DNA from: an uncultured Candidatus Melainabacteria bacterium
GTDB taxonomy: Bacteria; Cyanobacteriota; Vampirovibrionia; Gastranaerophilales; Gastranaerophilaceae
Length of the DNA: 64,000 bases
NCBI GenBank assembly: GCA_934691935.1
Contig: CAKUTH010000002.1
Location: 357,325-421,324, forward strand
Reading direction: 5' to 3'
Of this stretch, positions 1 through 8,928 are shown one piece after another. The first letter of the stretch is position 1; each line of letters opens with the position of its first letter. The notes under the pieces were generated by a model, which was given only the letters and a program-made list of their open reading frames with translations, was not told the DNA's origin and searched no databases. The position numbers were made by a program, and so were the translations under genes.

Positions 1-87
1 TTTGCCTGCACCCAAAACGACTTCTTCACCTTTATAGAAAAATTTGTAATCTTCACTTCTATCTGAACGTATAGTAATTTGTGACAT
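1..87 (-). CDS. N-terminal fragment of an unidentified protein (runs off the window)
   Basis: An open frame on the minus strand starts with ATG at 85-87 and runs without a stop to base 1, giving 29 residues that begin MSQITIRSDRSEDYKFF. I do not recognise the family. It is followed upstream (88-170) by a short intergenic stretch with a palindromic repeat, so it probably has its own promoter. Only the rest of the gene outside the window could identify it. Confidence 0.55.
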   Translation of the reverse strand, partial: MSQITIRSDRSEDYKFFYKGEEVVLGAGK

Positions 88-140
88 TTTTATACCTCAC
101 TATTTATGTAAAATCCGTATTATTATCTTTAATTTATTTG

Positions 141-165
141 GGTTCTGAAACAAGTTCAGAATGAC
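141..165. repeat. Short palindromic dispersed repeat (copy 1)
   Basis: The perfect inverted repeat TTCTGAA-ACAAG-TTCAGAA lies at 143-161. A related copy, CCCTGAA-ACAAG-TTCAGGG, is at 43399-43417. Such palindromes are common intergenic repeats in many bacteria. Confidence 0.65.
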
Positions 166-170
166 TTTAG

Positions 171-485
171 CTATTTTCTAATGCCTTTGTTATCGTAAAA
201 AATTCCTTCTTCCATAACTTCGTCATAAATGTATTCGTCTTTCTTGAAACTTTCTGGCGTATGCGGATAAAGATCAATGCAAACATCAAATTCTGTTTCT
301 ACTTTTCCGACTATCGGCCAAATTTGTTCGCGTTTAGCTTTGTCTTCAATATCAAAAAGAGCAACGAGTTCAATATCGTCGTCAGTCTTGCCTTTTATGC
401 AGTCGCCGAATGCATAAATACCTTTAAAATCATCAAATATTTGATTAAAACACTGTGCTAGTCTGAAAATAATTTTGTCTAACAT
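171..485 (-). CDS. Small nucleotidyltransferase-like domain protein
   Basis: A 104-residue protein. The segment around residues 24-45 (YAFGDCIKGKTDDDIELVAL) resembles the GS-x-n-DxD core of minimal nucleotidyltransferases of the MNT type, with GD in place of the usual GS and D-x-E in place of D-x-D. Those changes leave catalysis uncertain. Its start codon overlaps the stop of hisS by one base (TAATG), so it is probably translationally coupled to hisS. MNT domains often pair with HEPN partners, but none is visible here. It could also be a degenerate, non-catalytic member. Confidence 0.6.
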   Translation of the reverse strand: MLDKIIFRLAQCFNQIFDDFKGIYAFGDCIKGKTDDDIELVALFDIEDKAKREQIWPIVGKVETEFDVCIDLYPHTPESFKKDEYIYDEVMEEGIFYDNKGIRK

Positions 486-1714
486 TATAGTTTAACCTCA
501 TTTTTTGGTATTGTAACCTGTTCTGATGTTTCAAGATTTTTAATTGAAACTTTGCCTGATTTAATTTCGTCCTCGCCTAAAATAAGAGCATATTTTGCGC
601 ATTTTGATGCTTTTTCAAGTTGTTTTGTGAATTTTTTATTAGCAAGGTCAAATTCTACCGCATATCCTTTGTTTCTAAGTTCTTGTGCAAATTCAAACGC
701 ATCTGCAGGTGAATTCGAAACAATATAACCGTCGAGTTTTTTCGGCTCAATTTCAGGTAATAAAGAGTTTAATCTTTCCATACCCATAGCCCAACCTACG
801 GCTGGAGTATCCTCACCGCCAAGATTTCTGACCAAACTGTCATATCTTCCGCCACCGCAAACTGCATTTTGAGAACCTAAATTATTTGATTTTATTTCAA
901 AAACAGTTCTGTTGTAATAGTCCAAACCTCTTACTAAGAGTTTGTTTTCTACATATTTTATGCCTAGTTTGTCTAAGTATGATTTTAAATCTTTATAATG
1001 TTTTGCACAGTCCTCGCAGATAAAGTCTGATTGGATAACCTTTTGGATTTCGGGTTTTGCAAAAATTTCCTTGCAACTTTCAACTTTGCAATCCAATAAT
1101 CTCAATGGATTTTTTTCGTATCTGTTTTGGCAATCTTCGCAAAGGTTGTCAAATTCAGGTTTCAAGACTTCTTTAATTTTCTTTTTATATTCTTCACGGC
1201 AAGTCGGGCATCCAAGAGAATTGATTTCGACTTCCAAATCGTTAAGTCCGAGAGATTTTAGATAATCTACTGCCATTGCAATGACTTCTGCATCGGCTGT
1301 CGGGTCTTTTATCCCAAACATTTCAACTCCAACTTGATGGAATTGTCTTTGTCTGCCAGCTTGCGGACGTTCGTACCTGAACATTGGCCCTTTGTACCAA
1401 AGTTTTACAGGTGCAGAAAGTCTAGACATTCCGTTTTCGATAAATGAACGAACGACCCCTGCAGTGTTTTCTGGACGGAGTGTTAAAGAACGTTCACTTT
1501 TTTCAAACGTATACATTTCTTTGTTAACAATGTCGGTAGTATCTCCGACACCGCGCGCAAAAAGTTCCGTCATTTCAAATATTGGAGTTCTTATTTCTTT
1601 GTAACCGTATTTTGTAAATATTTCAAGAGCATTCTTTTCAAGTCTGTGCCATTGTTCGACTTCTTGAGGTAAAATGTCCTTTGTTCCTTTTAAAACTTTA
1701 ATTATCTTTGCCAT
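485..1714 (-). CDS. hisS: Histidyl-tRNA synthetase
   Basis: A 409-residue class II aminoacyl-tRNA synthetase that charges tRNA-His in the cytosol. The N-terminus (KGTKDILPQE) is the usual HisRS opening. The class II motif 2 region is visible (FRYERPQAGRQRQFHQVGVE), as are the histidine-specific motifs RGLDYYNRTVFE and GGGRYDSLVRNLGG. Between them is a cysteine-rich insertion with CPTC, CEDC and CEDC pairs, as in the zinc-type HisRS insertion domain. The anticodon-binding domain occupies about the last 95 residues. Length is normal. It is followed with a 1-base overlap by the small nucleotidyltransferase-like gene. Confidence 0.97.
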   Translation of the reverse strand: MAKIIKVLKGTKDILPQEVEQWHRLEKNALEIFTKYGYKEIRTPIFEMTELFARGVGDTTDIVNKEMYTFEKSERSLTLRPENTAGVVRSFIENGMSRLSAPVKLWYKGPMFRYERPQAGRQRQFHQVGVEMFGIKDPTADAEVIAMAVDYLKSLGLNDLEVEINSLGCPTCREEYKKKIKEVLKPEFDNLCEDCQNRYEKNPLRLLDCKVESCKEIFAKPEIQKVIQSDFICEDCAKHYKDLKSYLDKLGIKYVENKLLVRGLDYYNRTVFEIKSNNLGSQNAVCGGGRYDSLVRNLGGEDTPAVGWAMGMERLNSLLPEIEPKKLDGYIVSNSPADAFEFAQELRNKGYAVEFDLANKKFTKQLEKASKCAKYALILGEDEIKSGKVSIKNLETSEQVTIPKNEVKL

Positions 1715-1773
1715 AAAGTTATTATATAGATTTGAAACTCAATTGTCAAACGGTATTTGAAACTTTTATTTTT

Positions 1774-3504
1774 TTATTTGCAAAGTGGTGAATGCATCGC
1801 GCGCAGTGAATTTAGGATTGCGAGTAAAGTTACGCCGACATCTGCAAAAATTGCACCCCACATTGTCATCATGCCGAATGTGCCTAATGCCAAGAACACT
1901 GCTTTAACAGATATTGCAAAAATAATGTTTTGTTTCACAATTTTCATTGTTTTTTGAGAAATCTTTATCGCTTCAAAAACTTTATATGGGTTGTCATTCA
2001 TAATTATCACGTCAGCGGATTCCACAGCACAGTCTGAGCCTATGCCACCCATTGCAATTCCGACGTCTGCACGTTTTAATACTGGCGCATCATTTATGCC
2101 ATCGCCAACATATAAGGCTGTTTGAGCCTGAGGGATTGCTTTTATGATTTCTTCAAATTTATATAATTTTTCTTGTGGCAGAAGTTTTGAATATGCTTTG
2201 TCGAGTTTTAGAACGGACGCAATTTTTTGAACAATTTCATCGTTATCTCCTGATAACATATATGTTCGGATTGATTGTTTTTTGAGTTCGGAAATTGTTT
2301 TTACAGATTCAGGTTTCAAACCATCGCTTAGAACAACATAGCCTTCCAATGTTCCATTTTTGGAAATGTATATTATGTTTCCAATTTCGCCAAAATCAGG
2401 TGCATTGACAAATTCTTTGTTGCCAGCGCAAACTTCATCGCCATTGATTTTCCCTCTCAAACCTTTACCCGAAATTTCAGAAATGTCAGTTACGTTTTCA
2501 AAAAAATCACCACTATATGAGTTCAAAATTGATTTAGCAATCGGGTGGTTTGAAAATTTTTCAATACTAACAATAAGTTTTAAAATTTCTTCTTTTGGTA
2601 AATCGCCTGTAGAAACGACTTTTTCTATCGAAAAATGACCTTTGGTTAATGTTCCAGTTTTGTCAAAAGCAACAGCTTTGGCTTTTGCAAGTGCTTCAAT
2701 GTATTTGCTACCTTTGACTAGAATACCGTTTCTTGATGCTCCGCCAATTCCTGCAAAAAACCCTAGTGGAACGGAAATTACCAACGCGCATGGACAAGAG
2801 ATTACAAGTAATGTGAGCGCTCTTTTTAACCATTCAAAAAAGTCGGCTTGTAATATTAAAGGCGTTAAAACACCTATGATTAAAGCCAATCCGACAACAA
2901 ACGGTGTATAAATTCTTGCAAATTTTGTGATAAAGTTTTCGGCTTTAGCTTTCTTATTTTTTGCGTGTTCTACAAGTTCTAAAATCTCTGAAACTGTTGA
3001 TTGCGCAAATGTTTTTTCTGCACGAATTTTTACAAACCCGTTTGAAATAATACATCCGCTTAAAATTTCATCACCGACCTTCACTTCTCTTGGAAATGCT
3101 TCCCCAGTAAGTGCTGAGGTATCAATGAACGCAGTGCCTTCGACAACAACTCCGTCAAGTGCTGTTTTTTCGCCAGTTTTAGCAATAATAATGTCGTTAA
3201 TATTTACGTTTTGCGGAGATTGCTTGATAACTTTATCCCCAACAAGAACATTCACAGTATCTGGTCTTAAATCCATAAGTTCGGTTATGGATTTTTTCGA
3301 CTTTTCAACAGCTTTGTCTTGCAAAAACTCTCCGATATTGTACAGAATAAACACCATAAGAGCTTCCAAATACTCGCCAATGCAAACCGCACCGACGATT
3401 GCAATTCCCATAAGAAATTTTTCGTCAAAAATCTCTCCGTTTTTGATTTTGTGTAAAATAGTTTCGTGTTCGTCATGTTCTGCGTGGTGACAATGTTCGC
3501 ACAT
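1774..3504 (-). CDS. Short P1B-type heavy-metal (Zn/Cd/Pb) translocating ATPase
   Basis: A metal-exporting P-type ATPase of 576 residues. I place the start at 3504 because AAGGAG precedes that ATG; an ATG 11 codons upstream lacks such a site and would overlap the operator. Visible motifs are the A-domain TGE, the membrane CPC (C237, C239), the phosphorylation site DKTGTLT (D281) and GDGINDAP. The N-terminus has a His-rich stretch (CEHCHHAEHDEH) instead of a GMxCxxC metal-binding domain. Only one membrane hairpin precedes the A domain, so the first two helices usual for P1B pumps (MA, MB) seem absent. The divergent CadC-like repressor and the shared operators point to induction by Cd/Zn/Pb. 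Confidence 0.9.
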   Translation of the reverse strand: MCEHCHHAEHDEHETILHKIKNGEIFDEKFLMGIAIVGAVCIGEYLEALMVFILYNIGEFLQDKAVEKSKKSITELMDLRPDTVNVLVGDKVIKQSPQNVNINDIIIAKTGEKTALDGVVVEGTAFIDTSALTGEAFPREVKVGDEILSGCIISNGFVKIRAEKTFAQSTVSEILELVEHAKNKKAKAENFITKFARIYTPFVVGLALIIGVLTPLILQADFFEWLKRALTLLVISCPCALVISVPLGFFAGIGGASRNGILVKGSKYIEALAKAKAVAFDKTGTLTKGHFSIEKVVSTGDLPKEEILKLIVSIEKFSNHPIAKSILNSYSGDFFENVTDISEISGKGLRGKINGDEVCAGNKEFVNAPDFGEIGNIIYISKNGTLEGYVVLSDGLKPESVKTISELKKQSIRTYMLSGDNDEIVQKIASVLKLDKAYSKLLPQEKLYKFEEIIKAIPQAQTALYVGDGINDAPVLKRADVGIAMGGIGSDCAVESADVIIMNDNPYKVFEAIKISQKTMKIVKQNIIFAISVKAVFLALGTFGMMTMWGAIFADVGVTLLAILNSLRAMHSPLCK

Positions 3505-3521
3505 AATTAAGCTCCTTATGA

Positions 3522-3537
3522 TTGAATACCTGTTCAA
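3522..3537. promoter_or_regulatory. CadC/SmtB-type operator, copy 1
   Basis: Perfect 16-bp inverted repeat TTGAA-N6-TTCAA in the leader of the metal ATPase gene, 17 bp upstream of its start codon. The shape matches sites bound by ArsR/SmtB-family repressors. Confidence 0.7.
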
Positions 3538-3548
3538 CTATATTATAA

Positions 3549-3564
3549 TTGATTGGCTATTCAA
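3549..3564. promoter_or_regulatory. CadC/SmtB-type operator, copy 2 (one mismatch)
   Basis: TTGAT-N6-TTCAA has the same 16-bp geometry as the two perfect copies at 3522 and 3610. It lies midway in the divergent region and would cover the ATPase promoter. Confidence 0.5.
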
Positions 3565-3609
3565 CTGTCAAGTCTAAAGGTATTAATTTGATACAAAAGT
3601 TCACAATAG

Positions 3610-3644
3610 TTGAATAATTGTTCAATTGTTGGTATAATATATTT
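3610..3644 (+). promoter_or_regulatory. Promoter and operator of the CadC-like repressor; leaderless arrangement
   Basis: A perfect operator TTGAA-N6-TTCAA sits at 3610-3625 and its first half forms the -35 box TTGAAT. After a 17-bp spacer comes -10 TATAAT (3633-3638), then exactly 6 bp to the ATG at 3645. This predicts a leaderless mRNA and autorepression by occlusion of the -35 box. Confidence 0.7.
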
Positions 3645-3998
3645 ATGAGCGTAAAACATACTGACTGCGAAGCGTTGAATACGGAATTGGTTGAAAAAAC
3701 TATTGCCAGAATGCATACCAAAAAACTTTATAATGATACTGCGGATTTTTTTAAAGTTATGGGAGATTGTACAAGGTTAAGGTTACTTTGGGCGTTGGAT
3801 GGCGATGAAATGTGTGTTTGCGACCTTGCTGTAGTATTGAATATGACAAAGTCTGCTGTATCGCATCAATTGAAAACATTAAAAAATGCAAAACTTGTTA
3901 AATCACGCAAATCTGGCAAAAACGTATATTATTCGCTGGATGATGAACATATTAAAATGGTCTTGGAAATGGCATTGTTACACATAAATGAATGCTAG
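3645..3998 (+). CDS. ArsR/SmtB-family metal-responsive repressor, CadC-like
   Basis: A 117-residue winged-helix repressor that should leave DNA when it binds Cd, Pb or Zn. The alpha-3 metal site CVC (C57, C59) and an N-terminal Cys at residue 8 match the thiolate site of CadC. The C-terminal helix DDEHIKMVLEMALLHINE carries the Asp/His/His/Glu residues of the alpha-5 zinc site. The recognition helix is MTKSAVSHQLKTLKNAKLV. It is transcribed divergently from the metal ATPase, with three copies of its likely operator between them. I use the internal ATG at 3645 because it lies 6 bp after a perfect -10 box; upstream codons would lie inside the promoter. Confidence 0.93.
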   Translation: MSVKHTDCEALNTELVEKTIARMHTKKLYNDTADFFKVMGDCTRLRLLWALDGDEMCVCDLAVVLNMTKSAVSHQLKTLKNAKLVKSRKSGKNVYYSLDDEHIKMVLEMALLHINEC

Positions 3999-4003
3999 AA
4001 TAT

Positions 4004-5377
4004 CTAAAGTGGCAAAGTAATTATGAATTCGCAACCGTTATCAGAATTTATAGTAATAGTTCCTTTGTGGTAATTAATGATTTGTTTTACTATACTTAGA
4101 CCAAGCCCACTTCCGCCAAGTTCGCGACTTCTGTTTTTGTCAACACGATAAAAGTTTTCAAATATCTTTGGCAGATGTTCCGCAGGAATTCCAATTCCAT
4201 AATCTCTGATTTTTATTGTTGCATTTTTGTCATTTTGTGACATTGAAATATCAATTTTATCAGATTTTGAATATTTTATTGCATTTACAAGGATATTTGT
4301 AATAGCGGTTTCTAAAAGTTGTGAATCTGCAAAAATTTGTATAGAATCTTGTGGCGCAAAATTTATTGGCATATTTGTTGCCAAAACCTTTGTATTGTCA
4401 ATTGCCTCAAGGATACAATCTTCTAACGTAAATGTTGTAAAATGATTATGCTTGTTAAGTGATTCGTACTCTAAGTTCGCAATATCAATAATGCTCAAAA
4501 TTAATTTGTTCAGGCGTTCTGCATTCGTTTTAATTATTTTAATACATTCATCGGAAGAATTTTTATCGGTGTTCAAAAGCTCTGATGCCAAAAGAAGGCT
4601 TGTCAGCGGAGTTTTAACCTCATGTGAAAACCCGCAAAGCATTTCGTTCTTGGATGTTTCTATGTATTCAAGTTTTTCAATTTTTTGTTTTAATTGTTTT
4701 GACATATTGCTCAGAGTTTTTGAGTGTTCTGCAAGCATTCCTTTTTCAATAACAAAAATTTCTGTATCTAAATCGCCATTAGTAATTTTTGTCGCGCTTT
4801 CTTGCAGTTTATCGAACGGTAATTTGAGATAAAACACTATGTATAATGATATTGCAAGGATTGCCAATATACCCAAAACTAAAACCAAAATAATACTATG
4901 TTGGTTGCGCAAAAATGTCATAATCATATCGTCTTGCAACAAGGCAATTCTTAAGATATAAGTTTTGCCGTTTACAACAATACTTTTTTCTTGTGCAATC
5001 ATTTTGTTTTTGAGTGTGCGTTTGTAATTTTTAAGAATTTTGTGTTCGTAATTCGTTGTAATTTTGGTTTTGTTTATATCAAGGTCTGGGCGAGAAGTCC
5101 CAAGTATATTACCATTGGTATCTTGAACGTATATTGCTATGTCATCGTCTTTCAAATCATCACAAAAGAGTTTTAATTTTGAGAAATTATTTTCTGCCAA
5201 AATAGGTTTTATAACCCATTCAACCAACAACAGTTGATGATCGATTTCTTCTTTTTCTTCGTTCATATAAGAGTCGTAAAATTTGAAAAACTGGTTTGTA
5301 AGCAAGCCAATTCCTGTGACAATCATAACGATAATTATAAATATAAAAACAAGTATATATTTAACATGTCTTTTCAT
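4004..5377 (-). CDS. Sensor histidine kinase
   Basis: A 457-residue membrane histidine kinase. Transmembrane helices lie near residues 7-29 and 157-182 and enclose a periplasmic sensor domain of about 125 residues. These are followed by a HAMP region, a HisKA dimerisation domain with the phospho-acceptor His in GFSHEVKTPLTSLL, and a HATPase domain with an N-box (NILVNAIKYS) and GGSGLGLSIVKQII. The first 17 bases overlap the end of the upstream response regulator gene, so the two form one translationally coupled pair. It ends 5 bp from the convergent repressor gene. The signal sensed cannot be deduced. Confidence 0.93.
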   Translation of the reverse strand: MKRHVKYILVFIFIIIVMIVTGIGLLTNQFFKFYDSYMNEEKEEIDHQLLLVEWVIKPILAENNFSKLKLFCDDLKDDDIAIYVQDTNGNILGTSRPDLDINKTKITTNYEHKILKNYKRTLKNKMIAQEKSIVVNGKTYILRIALLQDDMIMTFLRNQHSIILVLVLGILAILAISLYIVFYLKLPFDKLQESATKITNGDLDTEIFVIEKGMLAEHSKTLSNMSKQLKQKIEKLEYIETSKNEMLCGFSHEVKTPLTSLLLASELLNTDKNSSDECIKIIKTNAERLNKLILSIIDIANLEYESLNKHNHFTTFTLEDCILEAIDNTKVLATNMPINFAPQDSIQIFADSQLLETAITNILVNAIKYSKSDKIDISMSQNDKNATIKIRDYGIGIPAEHLPKIFENFYRVDKNRSRELGGSGLGLSIVKQIINYHKGTITINSDNGCEFIITLPL

Positions 5378-6059
5378 TTAATCTGTATCCAATTCCTCTG
5401 ACAGCTTCAATATCAGTTCCATGTGAGCCCAATTTTCGTCTTAAATTTAGCACTTGAACATCAATTGCGCGTTCACCTATATCATATCCAGCATCGCCTT
5501 TTAGTTGTAAAAGTAATTGGTTTCTGGTGAAAACTCTGCTTGGATGTTCTGCAAATAGCGTAAGCAGTTCAAATTCTGAGTAGGTCAAGTTTAATTCTTT
5601 GTTGTTTAAAGTCGCACTTCTGTTGAGTTTGTTGATTACGATATCTTTGTAGTGAACATTAAAATTTTCTTTATTATCAACATCTGGTGTGCGTAGTTGG
5701 TTTCTAATTCTAGCAATCAAAACTTTTGTGCTAAAAGGTTTTGTAATATAGTCATTAGCCCCGAGTTCCAGCCCGACAACAATATCACTTTCTTCACTTT
5801 TGGCAGTAATTATTATTATAGGAATGTTGGCGGTTGAGCTATTATTTTTCAATTCTTTGCATATTGTTAAACCGTCTACTTTCGGCAACATTAAATCTAA
5901 TAAAATTAAGTTAGGTTGCCAAGCATTAACCTTTTCAATTACGTCTGAGCCGTCGTAGATCTTTTCTATACTAGAAAACCCATTTGATTTCAAAGCCATT
6001 TCTATCAAATTTGAAATATCTTTTTCGTCATCAACAATTAAAATTTTTGAATTATACAT
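5361..6059 (-). CDS. OmpR/PhoB-family response regulator
   Basis: A 232-residue response regulator. The receiver domain has the acidic pair VDDE near residues 9-12, phospho-acceptor D55 in LILLDLMLPKVDG, and the conserved Lys in ITKPFS. The C-terminal winged-helix (about residues 130-230) includes LTYSEFELLTLFAEHPSRVF and ends with GIGYRLNE, typical of OmpR/PhoB proteins. A GAGG ribosome site precedes the start. It is the first gene of a pair with the overlapping histidine kinase. Confidence 0.95.
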   Translation of the reverse strand: MYNSKILIVDDEKDISNLIEMALKSNGFSSIEKIYDGSDVIEKVNAWQPNLILLDLMLPKVDGLTICKELKNNSSTANIPIIIITAKSEESDIVVGLELGANDYITKPFSTKVLIARIRNQLRTPDVDNKENFNVHYKDIVINKLNRSATLNNKELNLTYSEFELLTLFAEHPSRVFTRNQLLLQLKGDAGYDIGERAIDVQVLNLRRKLGSHGTDIEAVRGIGYRLNEKTC

Positions 6060-6275
6060 AATGCGCCTCAGTATAAATTATAAATTTGTTTTGTTAAATT
6101 ATGGTTGGCAAAAATTAACTTTGGTTTAACAAATTGTTTATACGATTATAATATGAAAATGAGAAATATAAATAGTGATTAAAAAACAACGCCTCGTTTT
6201 TGCCAAAGTTAAAGATTTAGTTTACAAAATTAAATTTTCGGGCAATAATATATTATTATAAGTAAGAGGTTAATT

Positions 6276-7082
6276 ATGAAATCTGTCAAAGAACTTTCAA
6301 TTGAATCAAAAATTATAAAACGTTTGCAAAACAGCCCAGTTTGCCTGAAGTTGGTTAACTATCTTTTTGAGGATGCTGAATTACAGGAAATGCAGGATTA
6401 TGCCAATAACGTTTCAATCAAACGTCTTGGGTACAACGACCATGGACCTGTTCACATGCGTCAGGTTTGTGCAAATGCAATAAAAATGTTGAATATTTTG
6501 CAATCATCAGGTATTCAAACATCTTTGGAAAAAGAAGAAATTGGAACTTTTGAAGATAGCATGTGCGCCGTGATAATTGCAGGACTTATGCACGATTTGG
6601 GTATGATGATTGGGCGTCAAGGTCATGAAGAAATGTCTGTAACGCTTGCAAAACCAATTATTGAAAGAACGGTTATGTATCTTTTCCCTGATGATTTACA
6701 CAGACGCACCATTGTAAAATCTCTTGCGATAGAAGCGATTATCGGTCACATGTCATCAAGAAAAATTCATTCTATAGAGGCAGGTGTCATTTTGATTGCA
6801 GATGGTTGCGATATGACAAAAGGCAGGGCGCGTATTCCTATGGCAATCAATACAACACCTCGTGTAGGTGATATTCATAAATATTCGGCAAATGCGATTA
6901 CGCGTATTGGAATTCACCACGGAGAAAGACGTCCGATTAGAATTGATATAGAAATGACTGGTGAAGTTGGATTTTTCCAAATAGAAGAAGTCCTTTTGAC
7001 AAAAATTGATTCTAGCCCAGCGAAAGGTTATGTTGAACTTTATGCTGGTGTTACTGGTGAACAGCCAAAATGTTATCTATAG
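6276..7082 (+). CDS. HD-domain metal-dependent phosphohydrolase
   Basis: A 268-residue HD-superfamily protein. Visible metal-binding elements are DHGPVHMRQV (first His), the HD pair in AGLMHDLGMMIGRQGHEE, and a downstream ADGCDMTKGRAR. Such proteins hydrolyse nucleotides or cyclic nucleotides, but the substrate cannot be read from the sequence. A good ribosome site (AAGAGG) precedes the ATG. It is monocistronic by context, with a 216-bp upstream region that contains a possible -10 TATAAT at 6147-6152, implying a 5' leader of about 115 nt. Confidence 0.8.
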   Translation: MKSVKELSIESKIIKRLQNSPVCLKLVNYLFEDAELQEMQDYANNVSIKRLGYNDHGPVHMRQVCANAIKMLNILQSSGIQTSLEKEEIGTFEDSMCAVIIAGLMHDLGMMIGRQGHEEMSVTLAKPIIERTVMYLFPDDLHRRTIVKSLAIEAIIGHMSSRKIHSIEAGVILIADGCDMTKGRARIPMAINTTPRVGDIHKYSANAITRIGIHHGERRPIRIDIEMTGEVGFFQIEEVLLTKIDSSPAKGYVELYAGVTGEQPKCYL

Positions 7083-7176
7083 GTAGAAATTTAGTATATT
7101 TATATTTATCTTAACAAACGGTTGCATACGCGATATTATGATGTTACGCTTGTTTCAAGAAGTTTGGAGGGTGAAT

Positions 7177-8889
7177 ATGATTTCAGATAACATCAAAACC
7201 TATTTTAAGGTAGTTGCATCTTTGGTTGGTTTAAAAGTGGATTTGCCAGAAGATACTCCACTTGATTTGATGAAATTATATCTAAAGGTTTGGTTTTTCA
7301 AAAAGACTGGCAAAATTTTAAATCTTGATAATCCGAAAACTTTTAATGAAAAAATTCAGTGGATGAAACTTTACGATAGCACTCCGATAAAAACTCGTCT
7401 TGCGGATAAATATTTAGTTAGAGATTGGGTTAAGGAAAAAATCGGTAAGGCTTTTGCCCAGAACCCTGAAAATCAGGCAGAAGTTGACGCAGAGGGTGAA
7501 AAATATTTAATTCCATTGCTTGGCGTTTGGGATAATTTTGACGATATTGATTTTGACAAACTTCCTGATAGATTTGTGCTCAAATGTAATCATGGTTGTG
7601 CTTACAATATTATAGTTAAAGATAAATCGAAATTTGATATTGAAAAAGCGCGCAAAAAAGTTGACAAGTGGATGAAAGAAAACTATGCATATCGCAAGGG
7701 TTTGCAAATGCAGTACAGAGATATTCCACCAAAAATTACTGCTGAGGAATACATTGAGGATAGCAACAAAGAACTCAATGATTATAAAATATTGTGTTTT
7801 AACGGAAAACCTGAATTTATTTGGATTGATCAAGGTAGGTTTGGTGATAGAACCGAAAATATTTATAATATGAAATGGGAGTTGCAACCGTTTTTGTTGA
7901 CGTATCCTAATTCAAAAGAAGAAGTTCCGCCACCTCAAAATTTTGAAAAAATGATTGAAATCGCAAAGGTTTTGTCAGAAGGTTTTGCACAAGTTAGGGT
8001 TGATTTTTACAATGTTGACGGCAAAATTTATTTTGGCGAAATGACGTTCACATCTTGTAACGGTATTGATAAATTTATTCCTGAAAGTTATAATACCGTG
8101 CTTGGAGATATGATAAAACTTCCAGAGCTTAAAGAGCCTGAATTGACTGTGTCTTTGACATCTTTCCCATATAGAATTCCAACTATTCATAAAACAATAA
8201 AATCACTTTTGGAACAAACGCATAAAGCTGATAGAGTCGTTTTGCAACTTTCGGAAGATGAATTTCCAAACAAAGAAGGTGATTTGCCAGAAACTCTCTT
8301 GAGCCTTAGACAACAAGGTTTGACAATAAATTGGGTTAAGGGCAATATAAAATCTTACAAAAAACTTATTCCAACTCTAAAACAATATCCGCACGATATT
8401 ATTATAACTGTTGATGATGATCGTATTTATGATAAAAATATGGTTAAACGCTTGTATGACTCTTATGTTCAGAACCCAGATTTTGTGCATTGCCATAGGA
8501 CAACGAAAATCTTTTTAAAGAACGGAAAATTCAAGGCAAAAGGGCTTAAATGTTATAACAGACCATCTTTTGCAAACAAACTTGTTGGTTGTGGCGGGGT
8601 TCTGTATCCACCGAATATTTTGTACAAAGATGTTACTGATGAAAAGTTATTTACAACATTAGCTCCAACAAATGATGATATTTGGTTTTGGTTAATGGCT
8701 GTGATGAATGACGTTAAAATAAAAGTTGTAAAACACAATATCCCTGAGCCAAAGGAAATTTCAGAAACTAAAGATGGACCTTGCTTGACAAAAATTAACG
8801 ATAATGGTGAAGAATTATTTTACAAGGATTTGGAAAGAGTGCTCGGACATTACGACGGTTTGAGAGAAAAAATTATCGCTGATATGTAA
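7177..8889 (+). CDS. TupA-like ATP-grasp domain fused to a glycosyltransferase domain
   Basis: A 570-residue protein. I start at 7177, where TTTGGAGGG precedes the ATG. Residues about 30-310 match the TupA-like ATP-grasp family (NPKTFNEKIQWMKLYD, KCNHGCAYNI, YFGEMTFTSCNGIDKF), which joins amino-acid-like groups in cell-surface polymers. From about residue 323 (LTVSLTSFPYRIPTI) a glycosyltransferase-like domain follows, with the acidic DDD sequence in IIITVDDDRIYD and a second motif near PTNDDIWFW. Both domains suggest a role in modifying a cell-surface polysaccharide. No transmembrane helix is evident. It is unusual in that it stands alone, away from any polysaccharide cluster. Confidence 0.85.
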   Translation: MISDNIKTYFKVVASLVGLKVDLPEDTPLDLMKLYLKVWFFKKTGKILNLDNPKTFNEKIQWMKLYDSTPIKTRLADKYLVRDWVKEKIGKAFAQNPENQAEVDAEGEKYLIPLLGVWDNFDDIDFDKLPDRFVLKCNHGCAYNIIVKDKSKFDIEKARKKVDKWMKENYAYRKGLQMQYRDIPPKITAEEYIEDSNKELNDYKILCFNGKPEFIWIDQGRFGDRTENIYNMKWELQPFLLTYPNSKEEVPPPQNFEKMIEIAKVLSEGFAQVRVDFYNVDGKIYFGEMTFTSCNGIDKFIPESYNTVLGDMIKLPELKEPELTVSLTSFPYRIPTIHKTIKSLLEQTHKADRVVLQLSEDEFPNKEGDLPETLLSLRQQGLTINWVKGNIKSYKKLIPTLKQYPHDIIITVDDDRIYDKNMVKRLYDSYVQNPDFVHCHRTTKIFLKNGKFKAKGLKCYNRPSFANKLVGCGGVLYPPNILYKDVTDEKLFTTLAPTNDDIWFWLMAVMNDVKIKVVKHNIPEPKEISETKDGPCLTKINDNGEELFYKDLERVLGHYDGLREKIIADM

Positions 8890-8928
8890 ATGGTGTTTCC
8901 TTTCTTGTATTTGGATGGGTGAAAATTT

